Shown: positions 1 to 10,557, numbered from the stretch's first letter. The stretch: DNA of 64,000 nucleotides from Comamonas endophytica (GCF_023634805.2 NZ_CP106881.1:496001-560000); one strand, 5' to 3'. The notes: generated from the sequence alone by a model not told the origin. A program made the numbers and translations.

Positions 1-1119
1 CGTCGCCACCGATCCCTGGACGCTGGGCAACAGCGGCCAGCTCGACGCCGGCAACACCGACTGGCTCGACGGCCCGCGCCTGGTCAATGATGCGCTGAAC
101 GGCCAGGCCGACGCCCCGGCCACACTGGCGCAGATGCTCGACGTGCAGCACTGGATGGCCGACTCGGCCCAGGTGCAGGACAGCATCAACCAGGGCCTCG
201 AATGGGTCGTCACGCATTTCCGCCCGTTTTTCCAGACCGTGCGCGCGCCCATCGATGCCACGTTGACGGGCGTCGAAGGCCTGCTCACCAGCGTGCCATC
301 GATGGTCATGATCGCCCTGATGGTGCTGCTGGCCTGGCAGTTCGCGGGCCGCGCCATTGCCCTGGGCACGCTGGTCTCGCTGGCCATCGTCGCGCTGCTG
401 GGCATCTGGCCCGAGGCGATGGTCACGCTGTCGCTGGTGCTGACCTCGCTGGCCTTCTGCATCCTGATCGGCCTGCCCGTGGGCATTGCGCTGGCATCCA
501 GCGACCGCGCGCAGCGCTGGACGCGGCCCTGCTCGATGCGATGCAGACCACCCCGGCTTTCGTCTACCTGGTGCCGGTGGTGATGCTGTTCGGCATCGGC
601 AACGTGCCCGGCGTCATCGTGACCATCGTGTTCGCGCTGCCGCCGCTGATCCGCCTCACCAACCTGGGCATCCGCCAGGTGCGCCCGGATCTGATCGAGG
701 CCAGCCGCGCCTATGGCGCATCGCCCCTGCAGATGCTGTGGAAGGTGCAGCTGCCGCTGGCCATGCCCTCCATCATGGCCGGCATCAACCAGGCGCTGAT
801 GCTGTCGCTGTCGATGGTGGTGATCGCCTCGATGATCGCCGTTGGCGGCCTGGGGCAGATGGTACTGCGCGGCATCGGCCGCCTCGACATGGGCCTGGCC
901 ACCGTCGGCGGCCTGGGCATCGTGCTGCTGGCCATTGCACTCGACCGCATCACCCAGGCCATGGGCAAGTCCCAGCGCGGCGGCGAGCGCTGGACCCAGC
1001 GCGGCCCGCTGGGCTGGCTGCTGCGGCTGCGCCCGGCGCGCCGTGCGCCGGCGGCTGCCGGCAGCCGCGCCAGCGCCCCGGCATCGGCCGCCCCCATGGG
1101 CGACGCCATCGGCGCCTGA
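1..1119 (+). pseudogene. proW: glycine betaine/proline ABC permease ProW, 5' truncated and frameshifted
   Basis: This is the inner-membrane permease of the ProVWX osmoprotectant importer. The N-terminal part reads in one frame from base 2 with no stop and includes [10 protein letters not shown], which I recall as conserved in E. coli ProW. The rest reads one frame away from about base 529 ([29 protein letters not shown], then the [17 protein letters not shown] block) and ends at 1119. The junction is at the C run at 527-529. One extra C there would join RP to LLDAMQTTP seamlessly, so the break is a single-base deletion, either real or a sequencing error. The gene starts before the window. proX follows after 87 bp, so proV is expected upstream. 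Identification is very sure; whether the gene is truly broken is not. Confidence 0.88.
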
Positions 1120-1206
1120 CCCGCTCCCGCGCGCCATGGCCTTGCGCCATGGCGGCCTGCCCGGACCGCCGCGTCCGGGCCACTCCCAGAACACAGGAAA
1201 TCGCAC

Positions 1207-2244
1207 ATGTCCCATTTCCCCACCCGCCCGCGCCTGCGCACTGCGCTGCTGGCCACCTGCCTGGCCGGCTTCGGCTTGCTGGCCCAAGCCCAGGACTCGG
1301 GCGGCGCTGCGCTGCCCGGCAAGGGCGTCAAGGTCTTCCCGCTCAAGAGCTCCATCGCCGAGGAGAGCTTCCAGACCCAGCTGGTCGTCAAGGCGCTGCA
1401 AAAGCTCGGCTACGACGTGCAGCCGGTGCAGGAAGTCGAGTACCCCACGGCGCATCTGGCCATCGCCAACGGCGATGCGACCTTCATGGCCAACCACTGG
1501 ATTCCGCTGCACGAAGGCTTCTACAAGAACGCCGGCGGCGACGCCAAGCTCACGCGCAAGGGCACCTTTGCCGACGGCGCCATCCAGGGCTACCTGATCG
1601 ACAAGAAGACCGCCGAGCAGTACGGCATCACGCAGATCGGCCAGCTCAAGGATCCGAAGCTGGCCGCGCTGTTCGATGCCAACGGCGACGGCAAGGCCGA
1701 CATGACCGGCTGCACCCCGGGCTGGGGCTGCGAGGCCGCCATCGAGCACCAGCTCGACGCCTTCCAGCTGCGCGGCACCATCACGCACCAGCAGGGCACC
1801 TACTCGGCGCTGATCGCAGACACCATCTCGCGCTACAAGTCGGGCAAGCCCGTCCTGTACTACACCTGGACGCCCTTCTGGGTCAGCGCCCAGCTCAAGC
1901 CCGGCAGCGACGTGATGTGGCTGGAGGTGCCCTTCAGCGCCACCCCGGGCGCCCAGGGCGGCGAGGACACGAAGCTGCCCAACGGCAAGAACTACGGCTT
2001 CCTGCCCAACAGCCAGCACATCCTGGCGAACAAGCAATGGGCGCTGCAGAACCCGGCGGCGGGCAAGCTGTTCGAGATCATGCAGCTGCCGATCGACGAC
2101 ATCAACGCCGAGAACAACCGCATGTTCGAAGGCGAGAACAAGCCGGGCGACATCGAGCGCCACGTGGCGGGGTGGATCGAGGCGCACCAGGACACCTTCG
2201 ACGGCTGGATCGCGCAAGCCCAGGCGGCGGCGGCTGGCAAGTAA
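1207..2244 (+). CDS. proX: glycine betaine/proline-binding periplasmic protein ProX
   Basis: This is the substrate-binding subunit of the ProVWX betaine importer. It captures glycine betaine or proline betaine in the periplasm and delivers it to ProW. The 345-residue protein has a Sec signal (hydrophobic stretch about residues 10-28, ending near LLAQAQ). It carries typical ProX segments such as [11 protein letters not shown] near residue 100 and YYTWTPFWV near 220, with Trp/Tyr residues of the kind that cage quaternary amines. AGGAAA precedes the ATG by about 8 bases. It lies 87 bp after proW in the same direction, so it is most likely co-transcribed with it. A GC-rich hairpin with a GCCG loop (2270-2285) follows the stop, but it has no T run and I do not call it a terminator. 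Confidence 0.95.
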   Translation: MSHFPTRPRLRTALLATCLAGFGLLAQAQDSGGAALPGKGVKVFPLKSSIAEESFQTQLVVKALQKLGYDVQPVQEVEYPTAHLAIANGDATFMANHWIPLHEGFYKNAGGDAKLTRKGTFADGAIQGYLIDKKTAEQYGITQIGQLKDPKLAALFDANGDGKADMTGCTPGWGCEAAIEHQLDAFQLRGTITHQQGTYSALIADTISRYKSGKPVLYYTWTPFWVSAQLKPGSDVMWLEVPFSATPGAQGGEDTKLPNGKNYGFLPNSQHILANKQWALQNPAAGKLFEIMQLPIDDINAENNRMFEGENKPGDIERHVAGWIEAHQDTFDGWIAQAQAAAAGK

Positions 2245-2347
2245 CCTCGCGCCAGGCATAGCCTTCGCCGCCCCGGCCGCGGGGCCGCCCTACACTTTCC
2301 CGATTGGACTGCCGGGTGCGCAGACACTGCCGCAGCTCCAGGAAAGG

Positions 2348-3877
2348 ATGTTCGGCATGAGCCATCTTCTGTTGGGCGGCGAAGTGGACGCCCCCGCCGC
2401 CGTGGCGCCCGCCCCGGCAGAACTTTCCCAGCCGCAGCCAGCGCTGGCCGCTGACGACACCACCGCGCATTGCGCCATCGCCATCATCGGCGGCGGCGTG
2501 GCCGGCCTGCATACGGCACTGCGCCTGGCCGAACGCTTCGGGCCGCGCCTGTGCCTGTTCGAGCAGGACGCCTGCCTGGGCGGGCGCGTGTCCGATATTC
2601 CCGCATCCGACGAACAGGCCGCCGGCCCCTTCGTGCAGCTCGGCGCGCGGCGCATCATGGAAGGCCAGAGCGTGCTGACGCAGCTGGCCGAGGAGCTGGG
2701 CATTCCCCTGCAGAAGCCCGAAATGCTCGAGGAGCTGGGCTTCACGCGCGGCATGTATGCCACCAACAACGACGAGTTCATCCGCGTGTTTCCCGGGCTC
2801 GACGTGGACCGCAGCCGCGGCGGCTACGAGATCCAGCTCTACGAGAAGCTGCTGCGCGGCCCCGAGCGCCGGCATGTGGACGATTACCCGAATCTGCGCG
2901 CCTATGCCGAGAAGGTCATCGGCGCTGAGGGCTGCGCCTTCCTGCACGGCACCTACCGCTTCCGCGCCGATCACGAATACGACCTCAGCGCCAAGGCCTA
3001 CCTCGACTATCTCGACGAGGAAAACGATGCCGGCGCGATCTGCCCCAGCGGCCATTGCCAGAGCCTGTACCCGGTGGGAGGCATGTCGGCCTATACGCGT
3101 GGCATGGAGCAGCGCGTGCGCGACCTGGGGGTGCAGCTGCATCTGGGCGAGGCCGTGCAGTCCATCGACAAATCGCCCGCCGGCTACCTCATCAAGACGC
3201 CGCGGCGCGCCATCACCGCCAGCACGCTGGTGATCGCGCTGCCGCCGGTGGCGTTGGGCCAGGTCCAGGGCGGCATTGCCGAAAGCATCCGCGCCCAGGC
3301 CGAGTTCCAGGCCCTGGTCGGAGTGCGCGTCACCACCATCACCCAGTGGTACCGCGAGCCCTGGTGGCGCGGCATCGTCACCGCCAACGGGCGCCATGTG
3401 TGGCGCGCCTGGACCACGGGGCACTGCATCAACTCGGTGGAGATCCCGCTGGAGGAATATGCCTCGACGCAGAACGCGATACGCGTGGTCTACAACGACC
3501 AGACCGACTGCGCCGATCTCTGGGCCCGGCTGGCGCAGGGCCCGCTCGAGGCACTGGAGCGGGAGGTCGCCATCGGCCTGAACCATCTGTTTGCCGACAA
3601 CGGCGTGACGCGGCCGGTGCACATCGGCACGCCCAGCCGGACCGTGTTCCGCGAATGGCCCGACGCCTGGTATTACCTGCGCTCCGGTAACCATTTCAGC
3701 AACCGCGACATCTTCCGCTGGGCCGTGCAGCCGCTGCCGGGCGAGGACGTCGCGCTGGTCAGCGACGGCTACAACCCGCAGCGCTCGGGCTGGGCCGATG
3801 CGGCCTACAAGTCATCGATCCACTATCTCAACCAACGCTTCGGCATGGGGCTGCCCGGACTGGAACGCCGGGCATGA
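2348..3877 (+). CDS. FAD-dependent amine oxidase family protein
   Basis: This is a 509-residue flavoprotein of the monoamine oxidase/protoporphyrinogen oxidase superfamily. The dinucleotide-binding motif IIGGGVAGLHTA lies near residue 48, a LGGRV motif near 80, and the C-terminal FAD-contact segment (VSDGYNPQRSGWADAAYKS) near 475-493. A Pro/Ala-rich N-terminal extension of about 40 residues precedes the Rossmann fold and does not look like a clean signal peptide. The substrate cannot be read from sequence. It starts 103 bp after proX in the same direction, so it may or may not belong to the betaine operon. An oxidase for amines or polyamines is the family expectation. Internal in-frame ATGs make the start uncertain by a few residues. 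Confidence 0.8.
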   Translation: MFGMSHLLLGGEVDAPAAVAPAPAELSQPQPALAADDTTAHCAIAIIGGGVAGLHTALRLAERFGPRLCLFEQDACLGGRVSDIPASDEQAAGPFVQLGARRIMEGQSVLTQLAEELGIPLQKPEMLEELGFTRGMYATNNDEFIRVFPGLDVDRSRGGYEIQLYEKLLRGPERRHVDDYPNLRAYAEKVIGAEGCAFLHGTYRFRADHEYDLSAKAYLDYLDEENDAGAICPSGHCQSLYPVGGMSAYTRGMEQRVRDLGVQLHLGEAVQSIDKSPAGYLIKTPRRAITASTLVIALPPVALGQVQGGIAESIRAQAEFQALVGVRVTTITQWYREPWWRGIVTANGRHVWRAWTTGHCINSVEIPLEEYASTQNAIRVVYNDQTDCADLWARLAQGPLEALEREVAIGLNHLFADNGVTRPVHIGTPSRTVFREWPDAWYYLRSGNHFSNRDIFRWAVQPLPGEDVALVSDGYNPQRSGWADAAYKSSIHYLNQRFGMGLPGLERRA

Positions 3878-3882
3878 GGCTT

Positions 3883-4353
3883 TCACCAACCTGCGCACGA
3901 GCCTTGGCTTGAGACCGAGACAAAGCGCTCGACCAGCAGCGCCAGTTCCTGCTCCTTTGCCGATGGCGGAGCATCCGCGCGGGCGCGCAGCACCCAGCGG
4001 CCCTGCACTTCCACCAGCAGCGGCGCGCCGGGCGCCGACTGGCTGGCAAGATAGGCGGCATCGAGCAGCGCCTTGTCGCCGGCCTGCGCCACCGGCATTT
4101 CGGCGCCGCTGCGGCATTCGGTGAAACGCGCTGCATCGCCGTGCTGGCGGTAGGTGCCGCGCCAGGTCTCGGTCTTGTCGGTGGGCTGCAGTGCGGCTGG
4201 CTGCATCGCGGGCGCCACGGGTGCTGGTGTCGAGCTGGAGATCCAGCTGGGCAGCGAAGGCATCGAGGGCATGCGCATCTCGCTGACATAGGAGCAGCCC
4301 GAAAGGGCCGCGGCGAAGGTCAGCAGCGCGATGCGCAGGGGCGGGAAATGCAT
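3883..4353 (-). CDS. small outer-membrane or periplasmic lipoprotein, function unknown
   Basis: This is a 156-residue predicted lipoprotein. I placed the start at the ATG giving MHFPPLRIALL, because this puts a lipobox (LSGC, Cys20) right after the hydrophobic signal; a longer frame adds 14 unlikely residues. After the Cys come a short Met/Pro/Ser-rich segment (MRMPSMPSLPSW) and a Pro/Ala linker. A compact domain with two later cysteines (near residues 79 and 153) forms the C-terminal half. I do not recognise the family. It is convergent with the amine oxidase (5 bp between stops) and lies downstream of fumC on the same strand, separated from it by a palindromic repeat, so it is probably transcribed on its own. 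Confidence 0.7.
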   Translation of the reverse strand: MHFPPLRIALLTFAAALSGCSYVSEMRMPSMPSLPSWISSSTPAPVAPAMQPAALQPTDKTETWRGTYRQHGDAARFTECRSGAEMPVAQAGDKALLDAAYLASQSAPGAPLLVEVQGRWVLRARADAPPSAKEQELALLVERFVSVSSQGSCAGW

Positions 4354-4445
4354 GGGATGTCTTTCGGAAACAAGGGGGCACCTTAGCAGAAGCAATGCCC
4401 GTCATCGCCGTTCGCCCTTTTCTTGTGGATGGGCCGTTCATACTT

Positions 4446-4544
4446 CGACAGGCTCTGGACGAACGGTTTTTTTCCTCGGCTTCGGTGACATGGCGGTGTG
4501 AGGACACTCACAACGGGAAAAAACCGTTCGTGGTGAGCCTGTCG
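4446..4544. repeat. intergenic palindromic repeat, copy 1 (REP-like)
   Basis: Arms 4446-4475 and 4516-4544 are imperfect reverse complements around a 40-bp loop. They share the core AGGCTC...GACGAACGGTTTTTTCC with its mirror image. The same core recurs at 27.5, 32.5 and 48.6-48.8 kb. It sits between the fumC stop and the lipoprotein start, where it may end fumC transcription or protect the mRNA 3' end. That role is inferred from position only. Confidence 0.75.
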
Positions 4545-4606
4545 AGCCATGGACGTCATTCCACGAAGTGGTCCGTCCAACCTTCAACGAGCCCTCCAAG
4601 CCAGCC

Positions 4607-6022
4607 TCACCCCTGATGAAACCCCACCGTATTCCCCACCATCTGCGACGGCACCACCCAGGCGTCGAACTGCTCGCCCGTCAGATGGCCGCTGGCCACC
4701 GCCGCCTCGCGCAGGCTGGTGCCTTCGCGGTGCGCCTTCTTGGCGATATAGGCGGCCTTGTCGTAGCCAATGTGGGGATTGAGCGCCGTGACCAGCATCA
4801 GCGAACGCTGCACCAGCTCGGCGATGCGATCCTCGTTGGGCGTGATGCCCACGGCGCAGTGGTCGTTGAAGCTGCGCATGCCGTCCGACAGCAGGCGCAC
4901 GCTCTGCAGGAAGTTGTGGATCACCATCGGGCGGAACACGTTGAGCTCGAAGTTGCCCGAGGCACCTCCGATGTTGATCGCCACGTCGTTGCCCATGACC
5001 TGCGCCGCCAGCATGGTCAGCGCCTCGCTCTGCGTGGGGTTGACCTTGCCCGGCATGATGGACGAACCCGGCTCGTTCTCGGGAATGCTCAGCTCGCCGA
5101 TGCCGCTGCGCGGGCCGCTGGCCAGCCAGCGCACGTCGTTGGCGATCTTCATCAAGCTCGCGGCCAGGGTCTTGAGCGCGCCGTGCGCATGCACCAGCGC
5201 ATCGACGCTGGCCAGCGCCTCGAACTTGTTGGGCGCCGTCACGAACGGCAGGCCCGTGAGCTGCGCCAACTCGGCCGCCACCGCGCCCGCATAGCCGTTC
5301 GGCGCATTCAAACCCGTGCCCACGGCCGTGCCGCCCAGCGCCAGCTCGCACAGGTGCGGAATGGCCGCGCGCACATGGCCCTGGCCATGCGCCAGCTGCG
5401 CCGCGTAGCCCGAGAACTCCTGGCCCAGCGTCAGCGGCGTTGCATCCTGCAGATGGGTGCGGCCGATCTTGATGATGCCGTCGAAGGCCTTGGCCTTTTC
5501 CTCGAGCGTGGCCTGCAGCTTGGCGATGGCCGGCAGCAGCTGGTGCGTCAGCGCCTGCACGGCCGCGACATGCATTGCCGTGGGGAACACGTCGTTGCTC
5601 GACTGGCTCTTGTTGACGTCGTCGTTCGGATGCACCAGCCGGCTCTCGCCGCGCTGCCCGCCCAGCAGTTCGCTGGCGCGGTTGGCCAGCACCTCGTTGA
5701 CGTTCATGTTGGTCTGCGTGCCCGAGCCCGTCTGCCAGACGACCAGCGGGAACTCGCCCTCGTGCTGGCCGGCAACCACCTCGTCGGCCGCCGCGATGAT
5801 GGCTTCGGACTTGGCGCCCTCGAGCAGGCCCAGTTCGCGGTTGACCTGGGAGGACACGCGCTTGACCAGCGCCAGCGCGTGGATCAGCTCGCGCGGCTGG
5901 CGCTCGCCGGAGATGTCGAAATTGAGCAGCGAGCGCTGCGTCTGCGCCCCCCAGAGCCTGTCGGCGGGCACCTCGATGGGGCCGAAAGTGTCATGTTCCT
6001 GTCGCGTAGCCGGTTGCGTCAT
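4607..6022 (-). CDS. fumC: class II fumarate hydratase (iron-independent)
   Basis: It interconverts fumarate and L-malate in the TCA cycle without an Fe-S cluster. The 471 residues match the usual FumC length. It has the superfamily signature [11 protein letters not shown], plus [13 protein letters not shown] and [11 protein letters not shown] segments that form the shared tetramer active sites. I chose the ATG at 6022 because AGGAG lies about 9 bases upstream and the protein then begins [15 protein letters not shown], as expected; a longer frame to 6139 would run through the putative Fur box. A class I fumarase gene starts 213 bp away in the opposite direction. In several bacteria fumC is switched on under iron limitation or oxidative stress, and the operator found here fits that pattern. 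Confidence 0.97.
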   Translation of the reverse strand: MTQPATRQEHDTFGPIEVPADRLWGAQTQRSLLNFDISGERQPRELIHALALVKRVSSQVNRELGLLEGAKSEAIIAAADEVVAGQHEGEFPLVVWQTGSGTQTNMNVNEVLANRASELLGGQRGESRLVHPNDDVNKSQSSNDVFPTAMHVAAVQALTHQLLPAIAKLQATLEEKAKAFDGIIKIGRTHLQDATPLTLGQEFSGYAAQLAHGQGHVRAAIPHLCELALGGTAVGTGLNAPNGYAGAVAAELAQLTGLPFVTAPNKFEALASVDALVHAHGALKTLAASLMKIANDVRWLASGPRSGIGELSIPENEPGSSIMPGKVNPTQSEALTMLAAQVMGNDVAINIGGASGNFELNVFRPMVIHNFLQSVRLLSDGMRSFNDHCAVGITPNEDRIAELVQRSLMLVTALNPHIGYDKAAYIAKKAHREGTSLREAAVASGHLTGEQFDAWVVPSQMVGNTVGFHQG

Positions 6023-6061
6023 CCACAAGTCTCCTGAGGGTTGAGAGGAAAAAATCCACCG

Positions 6062-6080
6062 GGGAATGATATCCATTCTC
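6062..6080 (-). promoter_or_regulatory. putative Fur box upstream of fumC
   Basis: The 19-mer GGGAATGATATCCATTCTC matches 14 of 19 positions of the classical Fur consensus (recalled as GATAATGATAATCATTATC). It continues into a small inverted repeat CCATT-CTC-AATGG. It lies 40 bp upstream of the fumC start codon. The block AATGATA...CATTCTCAATG also occurs upstream of the ferric receptor gene near 36.57 kb, with a longer spacer, which supports a shared regulator. Function is inferred from sequence match and context. Confidence 0.6.
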
Positions 6081-6235
6081 AATGGATTGCTGGCGTTGCA
6101 CTCTGTGGCGCGTGCCCGAAGGCGGTGCCGAGCGTCCAAGTGTTATAGAAGACTACCGGGCTTTGCCACGCTTGGCGAGGAAGCGCGGGATAATCCCGGG
6201 TTGCTGTCGCTGTTACCTTCTCTAGAAAACCCACG

Positions 6236-7789
6236 ATGACCACCACGATCCGCCAGCAGGACCTGATCGATTCGATCGCAGGCGCCCTGCAGTACATCAG
6301 CTACTACCACCCCGCCGACTACATCGCCCACCTGGCGCGCGCCTGGGAGCGCGAGCAGAGCCCGGCGGCCAAGGACGCGATGGCCCAGATCCTCACCAAC
6401 TCGAAGATGTCGGCCATCGGCCGCCGCCCGATCTGCCAGGACACCGGCATCGTCAACGTCTTCCTGAAGATCGGCATGGACGTGCGCTGGGAAGGCTTCA
6501 CCGGCGGCCTCGAGGACGCGATCAACGAGGGCGTGCGCCGCGGCTACAACCACCCCGACAACACGCTGCGCGCCTCCGTCGTGGCCGACCCGCACTTCGC
6601 GCGCAAGAACACCAAGGACAACACGCCGGCCGTGATCTTCACGCAGATCGTGCCCGGCAACACGGTCGACATCACCGTTGCGGCCAAGGGCGGCGGCTCG
6701 GAGAACAAGTCGAAGATGATCATGATGAACCCGGGCGACAGCATCGTCGACTGGGTGCTCAAGACCATCCCCACGATGGGCGCGGGCTGGTGCCCGCCGG
6801 GCATGATCGGCATCGGCATCGGCGGCACCGCCGAGAAGGCCGTGCTGCTGGCCAAGGAAAGCCTGATGGAAGACCTCGACATGTACGAGCTGCAGGCCAA
6901 GTCGCAGCGCGGCGAGAAGCTCGACCAGGTGGAGGAGATGCGCCTGGAGCTCTACGAGAAGGTCAATGCCCTCGGCATCGGCGCCCAGGGCCTGGGCGGC
7001 CTGTCCACCGTGCTCGACGTCAAGATCAAGATGTACCCGACGCACGCGGCTTCCAAGCCCGTGGCGATGATCCCCAACTGCGCCGCCACGCGCCACGCGC
7101 ATTTCGTGATGGACGGCTCGGGCCCGGTCTACCTCGACGCGCCTTCGCTGGACCTGTGGCCCAAGGTCGACTGGGCGCCCGACACGCAGAAAAGCAAGCG
7201 CGTGGACCTGAACAACCTGACCAAGCAGGAAGTCGCGAGCTGGAAGCCCGGCGACACCCTGCTGCTCAACGGCAAGATGCTCACCGGCCGCGACGCCGCG
7301 CACAAGCGCATCCAGGACATGCTGGCCAAGGGCGAACCCCTGCCCGTGGACTTCACCAACCGCGTGATCTACTACGTCGGCCCCGTGGATCCGGTGGGTG
7401 GCGAAGCCGTGGGCCCGGCCGGCCCGACCACGGCCACGCGCATGGACTCGTTCACCAACATGATGCTGGAGAAGACCGGCCTGATCGCGATGATCGGCAA
7501 GGCCGAGCGCGGCCCGGTGGCGATCGAGGCCATCAAGCAGCACCAGAGCGCCTACCTGATGGCCGTGGGCGGCGCCGCCTACCTGGTGTCGAAGGCGATC
7601 AGGAACGCCAAGGTGGTGGGCTTCGCCGACCTGGGCATGGAAGCGATCTACGAATTCGACGTGGTCGACATGCCGGTCACGGTGGCCGTCGACGCGGGCG
7701 GCACCAGCGCCCACATCACCGGCCCGGCGATCTGGAAGGAAAAGATCGCCACCGGCGAATTCAAGGGCATCGCGCTGGCCGGCGCCTGA
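6236..7789 (+). CDS. class I fumarate hydratase (4Fe-4S)
   Basis: This is a single-chain class I fumarase (517 residues) with the alpha and beta domains fused, as in FumA/FumB; it hydrates fumarate to malate in the cytoplasm. The N-terminal catalytic domain has ICQDTGIVNVF near residue 64 and a Cys in PNCAATRHAHF near 281; these, with one further Cys, are where the family binds its 4Fe-4S cluster. The C-terminal domain carries VGPVDPVGGEAVGPAGPTTATRMDSF-type sequence near 380-405 (family signature in the second half). The leader has only a weak ribosome site. It is divergent from fumC, giving the cell an iron-dependent and an iron-free enzyme side by side. No symbol is given because the FumA/FumB distinction does not apply outside enterics. 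Confidence 0.95.
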   Translation: MTTTIRQQDLIDSIAGALQYISYYHPADYIAHLARAWEREQSPAAKDAMAQILTNSKMSAIGRRPICQDTGIVNVFLKIGMDVRWEGFTGGLEDAINEGVRRGYNHPDNTLRASVVADPHFARKNTKDNTPAVIFTQIVPGNTVDITVAAKGGGSENKSKMIMMNPGDSIVDWVLKTIPTMGAGWCPPGMIGIGIGGTAEKAVLLAKESLMEDLDMYELQAKSQRGEKLDQVEEMRLELYEKVNALGIGAQGLGGLSTVLDVKIKMYPTHAASKPVAMIPNCAATRHAHFVMDGSGPVYLDAPSLDLWPKVDWAPDTQKSKRVDLNNLTKQEVASWKPGDTLLLNGKMLTGRDAAHKRIQDMLAKGEPLPVDFTNRVIYYVGPVDPVGGEAVGPAGPTTATRMDSFTNMMLEKTGLIAMIGKAERGPVAIEAIKQHQSAYLMAVGGAAYLVSKAIRNAKVVGFADLGMEAIYEFDVVDMPVTVAVDAGGTSAHITGPAIWKEKIATGEFKGIALAGA

Positions 7790-7874
7790 GCCCGCGGCGG
7801 CCTGCTGCAGGCCGCCTGCGGACACGGCATACTTGCACGCGGGCCGCCCGGGCCCGCACTCCCTGCGCTCTCTC

Positions 7875-8714
7875 ATGCACCACTTCCCCATCGGCATCTT
7901 CGACAGCGGCATCGGCGGCCTCAGCGTCCTGCAGGCGCTGCGCGGCGAGCTGCCGCAGGAGCAGCTGGTCTATGTCGCAGACAGCGGCCACGCACCCTAT
8001 GGCGAGCGCGACGAGGCCTTCGTGCAGCAGCGCACGGGCGCCATCGCGCGCCACCTGCGCGCGCAATACGGCATCAAGGCGCTGGTCATTGCCTGCAACA
8101 CCGCCACCGCCGCAGCCGTCGAGCAATTGCGCCGCGAGATGCCCGACCTGCTGCTGATCGGCGTCGAGCCCGCGCTCAAGCCCGCGGCGCAAAGCAGCCA
8201 GACGCACCATGTGGGCGTGATGGCCACGCGCGGCACGGTGGGCAGCGCGCGCTTCGCGCGCCTGCTGGCCGAGCATTCGCAGCACACGCGCTTTTCGGTG
8301 CAGGCCTGCGACGGGCTGGCCCTGGCCATCGAGCAGGCCACCGAGCAGCCCGCGCCCGCGCGGCTGGAGGACGGCGCACTTTGGGCGCACTGCGCGCGCC
8401 ACACCGCGGCATTGGGCCGTTTCGGTCGCAACGCCGGCGAGATCGACACCCTGGTGCTGGGCTGCACCCATTACATCTTCGTCAAGGACGAGCTGCGCGC
8501 GCTGCTCGGCCCCGACATCGCGCTGATCGACACCGGCAGCGCCGTCGCGCGCCAGGTGCGGCGCCTGCTGGAGCAGGCCGGACTGCTCGCGCCCGAGGGC
8601 CTGGCGCCGCGGATCGAGCTGTTCGCGACCGGCGGGCTCAACAGCCTGCAGGCGGCGGCGCAGCGCTGGCTCGGGCTGCCAGCGGGATCCTGCGCGCATA
8701 TCGACATCGGCTGA
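7875..8714 (+). CDS. murI: glutamate racemase
   Basis: It converts L- to D-glutamate in the cytoplasm for peptidoglycan stem peptides. The 279-residue protein starts MHHFPIGIFDSGIGGLSVL, the expected MurI opening. Both catalytic cysteines are visible: Cys74 in ACNTAT and a second Cys in LGCTHY near residue 196. I used the ATG at 7875, since the upstream TTG would add 14 residues with no homology. It lies 85 bp after the class I fumarase in the same direction and could be co-transcribed, although the two functions are unrelated. Confidence 0.96.
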   Translation: MHHFPIGIFDSGIGGLSVLQALRGELPQEQLVYVADSGHAPYGERDEAFVQQRTGAIARHLRAQYGIKALVIACNTATAAAVEQLRREMPDLLLIGVEPALKPAAQSSQTHHVGVMATRGTVGSARFARLLAEHSQHTRFSVQACDGLALAIEQATEQPAPARLEDGALWAHCARHTAALGRFGRNAGEIDTLVLGCTHYIFVKDELRALLGPDIALIDTGSAVARQVRRLLEQAGLLAPEGLAPRIELFATGGLNSLQAAAQRWLGLPAGSCAHIDIG

Positions 8715-8848
8715 GGCGCCCCGCCCCGTCATGCGGAAAAACGGCGGGGGTGAAGCCTTGGCCGGCCTGGGGACCGGCTGTGCTGCCGGCGCCATGGGTG
8801 CGGTTCCCGGCTGGCTGGATTGCTGCAAAGTTGGACGAAGGAAGCATG

Positions 8849-10370
8849 TCATCCCCAGAGAACCCCATGCGGCCAACTGGAGCACGGCAGCTCATCCTCG
8901 CGGAGAAAAACACCACCGATGGGATCATTGCTGTGCGTCGTCGGGGATATCGAGGACGCAGAGTTGCGGCGGGAAACCAGCAGCGCTTCCTCTGACCACA
9001 ATGCCCCAACGGCATCCGGAATGTTTTCGCCGTCGAAAAGCACCGGGCTGAGCTGCACTTGCACCTCCCGCGAGGCCGGGGCAACCATCGGATCACCAGC
9101 GGCCGCGCCAGCCGCCTGCGCAAGCCGGTGGGCCTCAGGCTGCACAGGCTCGATTGCGCCCCCCGCTGCGGTCGAGCCTGTGCCGTTGACAGGATTCATC
9201 CGCGCACCGGCGCGACGCAGGGTTTCCATCATGGCGGGATTGCCGATCTTTGCGCCCGTTGCAGTTCGATACCGAGATCGGCCCCGGCGCACCGCAGCGC
9301 TTCGACCACAGGCAGGTGCCCGTTTCCGGTCGCAAGCATTGCGGCGGAGTGCTGGCTTTGCTCGACCGCAGTGAAGCCGGCGCCTGCGGCGAGCAGCGCC
9401 TTGGCGATGTCGAGATGGCCCAGGCGCGCGGCCATCATGAGCGCAGTGAAGCCATCCCTGGCGCGGGCATCGACCTGCCCTGCGCATCCACCACAGTCTG
9501 GTTTCCGGCAAGCGCGGCCTGCATCGGCGCGGCGGTGCCATCGGCCGCGACGGCATTGCCATCCGCTCTAGGAGCCTGCAGCAGCGTCCGCACGGCGGCC
9601 ACGTCGGCATTGCGCTGCGCGGCCGGCAGTCTGGGCTGGAGATCCGCGTCCATGTCCACCGGCGCGGCATGACCATGCCAGGCTGCCAACATGAACACCC
9701 TGGCGCCCTTTTCCCCTGCGCCATTCACGTTCGCCTCGGCCCCCGCCATGACGCGCCAACTGGCGGCGTCGTTGATGCTCATGCGCATATGCCATCGGAG
9801 ATCCGCGCCAGCCCGCGCCAGCATTGCCACGACATCCTGATGACCATGGCGCGCCGCCATTACCAGCGCCATCACCAGTGGCGTCTGGCCTGTGTGCATG
9901 CGCGCTTTGGCTTGCAGCAAGGCGGCAACGATGTCGGCGTGTCCCCGTGAGGCAGCCACGATCAGTGGCGTCATGCCGTACCGATCGGTGCCATCCACCT
10001 GGGCCCCGGCGTACAACAGCGCTTGCACGATATCGGCGCGGCCAACATAAACCGCGTGAAAGATCACGGGCAAACGCGTGTGATCGACGGCATTGGCATC
10101 CGCACTGTGCTCCAGCAACACCTCGACCATGTCCAGACGTCCGAGATCCACCGCATGCAGCAATGCCGTCCAGCCCTGGCTGTCGACGGCATGGACATCG
10201 GCGCCAGCTCGCAACAATGCATGCACCGCCATCGGGGTCCTATGCATCACCGCCTCGTGGACCGCAGTAACGGGCAGCGCCATCTGGTTGGCAAAAATCC
10301 CGGCTGGCCGTGGCATATCTGTGGCTCCAGCCGCGCGGAATGTTGCGCCGATTTGAAAGGCAGAAAACAT
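8849..10370 (-). pseudogene. ankyrin-repeat protein, copy A, broken by two -1 frameshifts
   Basis: If repaired, this gene would encode about 507 residues made of 8-9 ankyrin repeats (for example GWTALLHAVDLGRLDMVEVL and GMTPLIVAASRGHADIVAAL) with a non-repeat C-terminal tail of about 110 residues. The frame from ATG 10370 stops at 9435. The next repeat (DGFTALMMAARLGHLDIAKA) continues in the adjacent frame. A second shift near 9255 leads into the third frame, which ends at 8849. One extra G in a GGG run near 9475 and one extra A in the AAA run near 9250 would restore a single frame. No signal peptide or membrane segment is seen. Ankyrin repeats bind proteins; the partner is unknown. It is a paralogue of the upstream gene copy B, 187 bp away. 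It could be a decaying gene or an assembly artefact. Confidence 0.75.
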
Positions 10371-10557
10371 TTTGGGTCTCGGTTATGGGACTTGGTTGAA
10401 AAGCAAGGGTTGGACAGATTCGTAACCATCCAACGACGGTCCATCGATTTACCGGCCGGCGCCTGGCGCGCTGCCGGGATCGGTGCGTCTGCGGCGACCG
10501 GTGCCGACACGACCCCATGGACTGAAGCACGTGTGCGCACAGCGCGGCCTGGCTGCC

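Noticed and set aside
2270..2285. GCCCCG-GCCG-CGGGGC hairpin after proX as a terminator
   Set aside because: Perfect stem but no T run, and such stems are common by chance at this GC content.
8715..8760. Possible terminator after murI (CCCCGCC ... GGCGGGG)
   Set aside because: The loop is long, there is no T tract, and alternative pairings are equally good.
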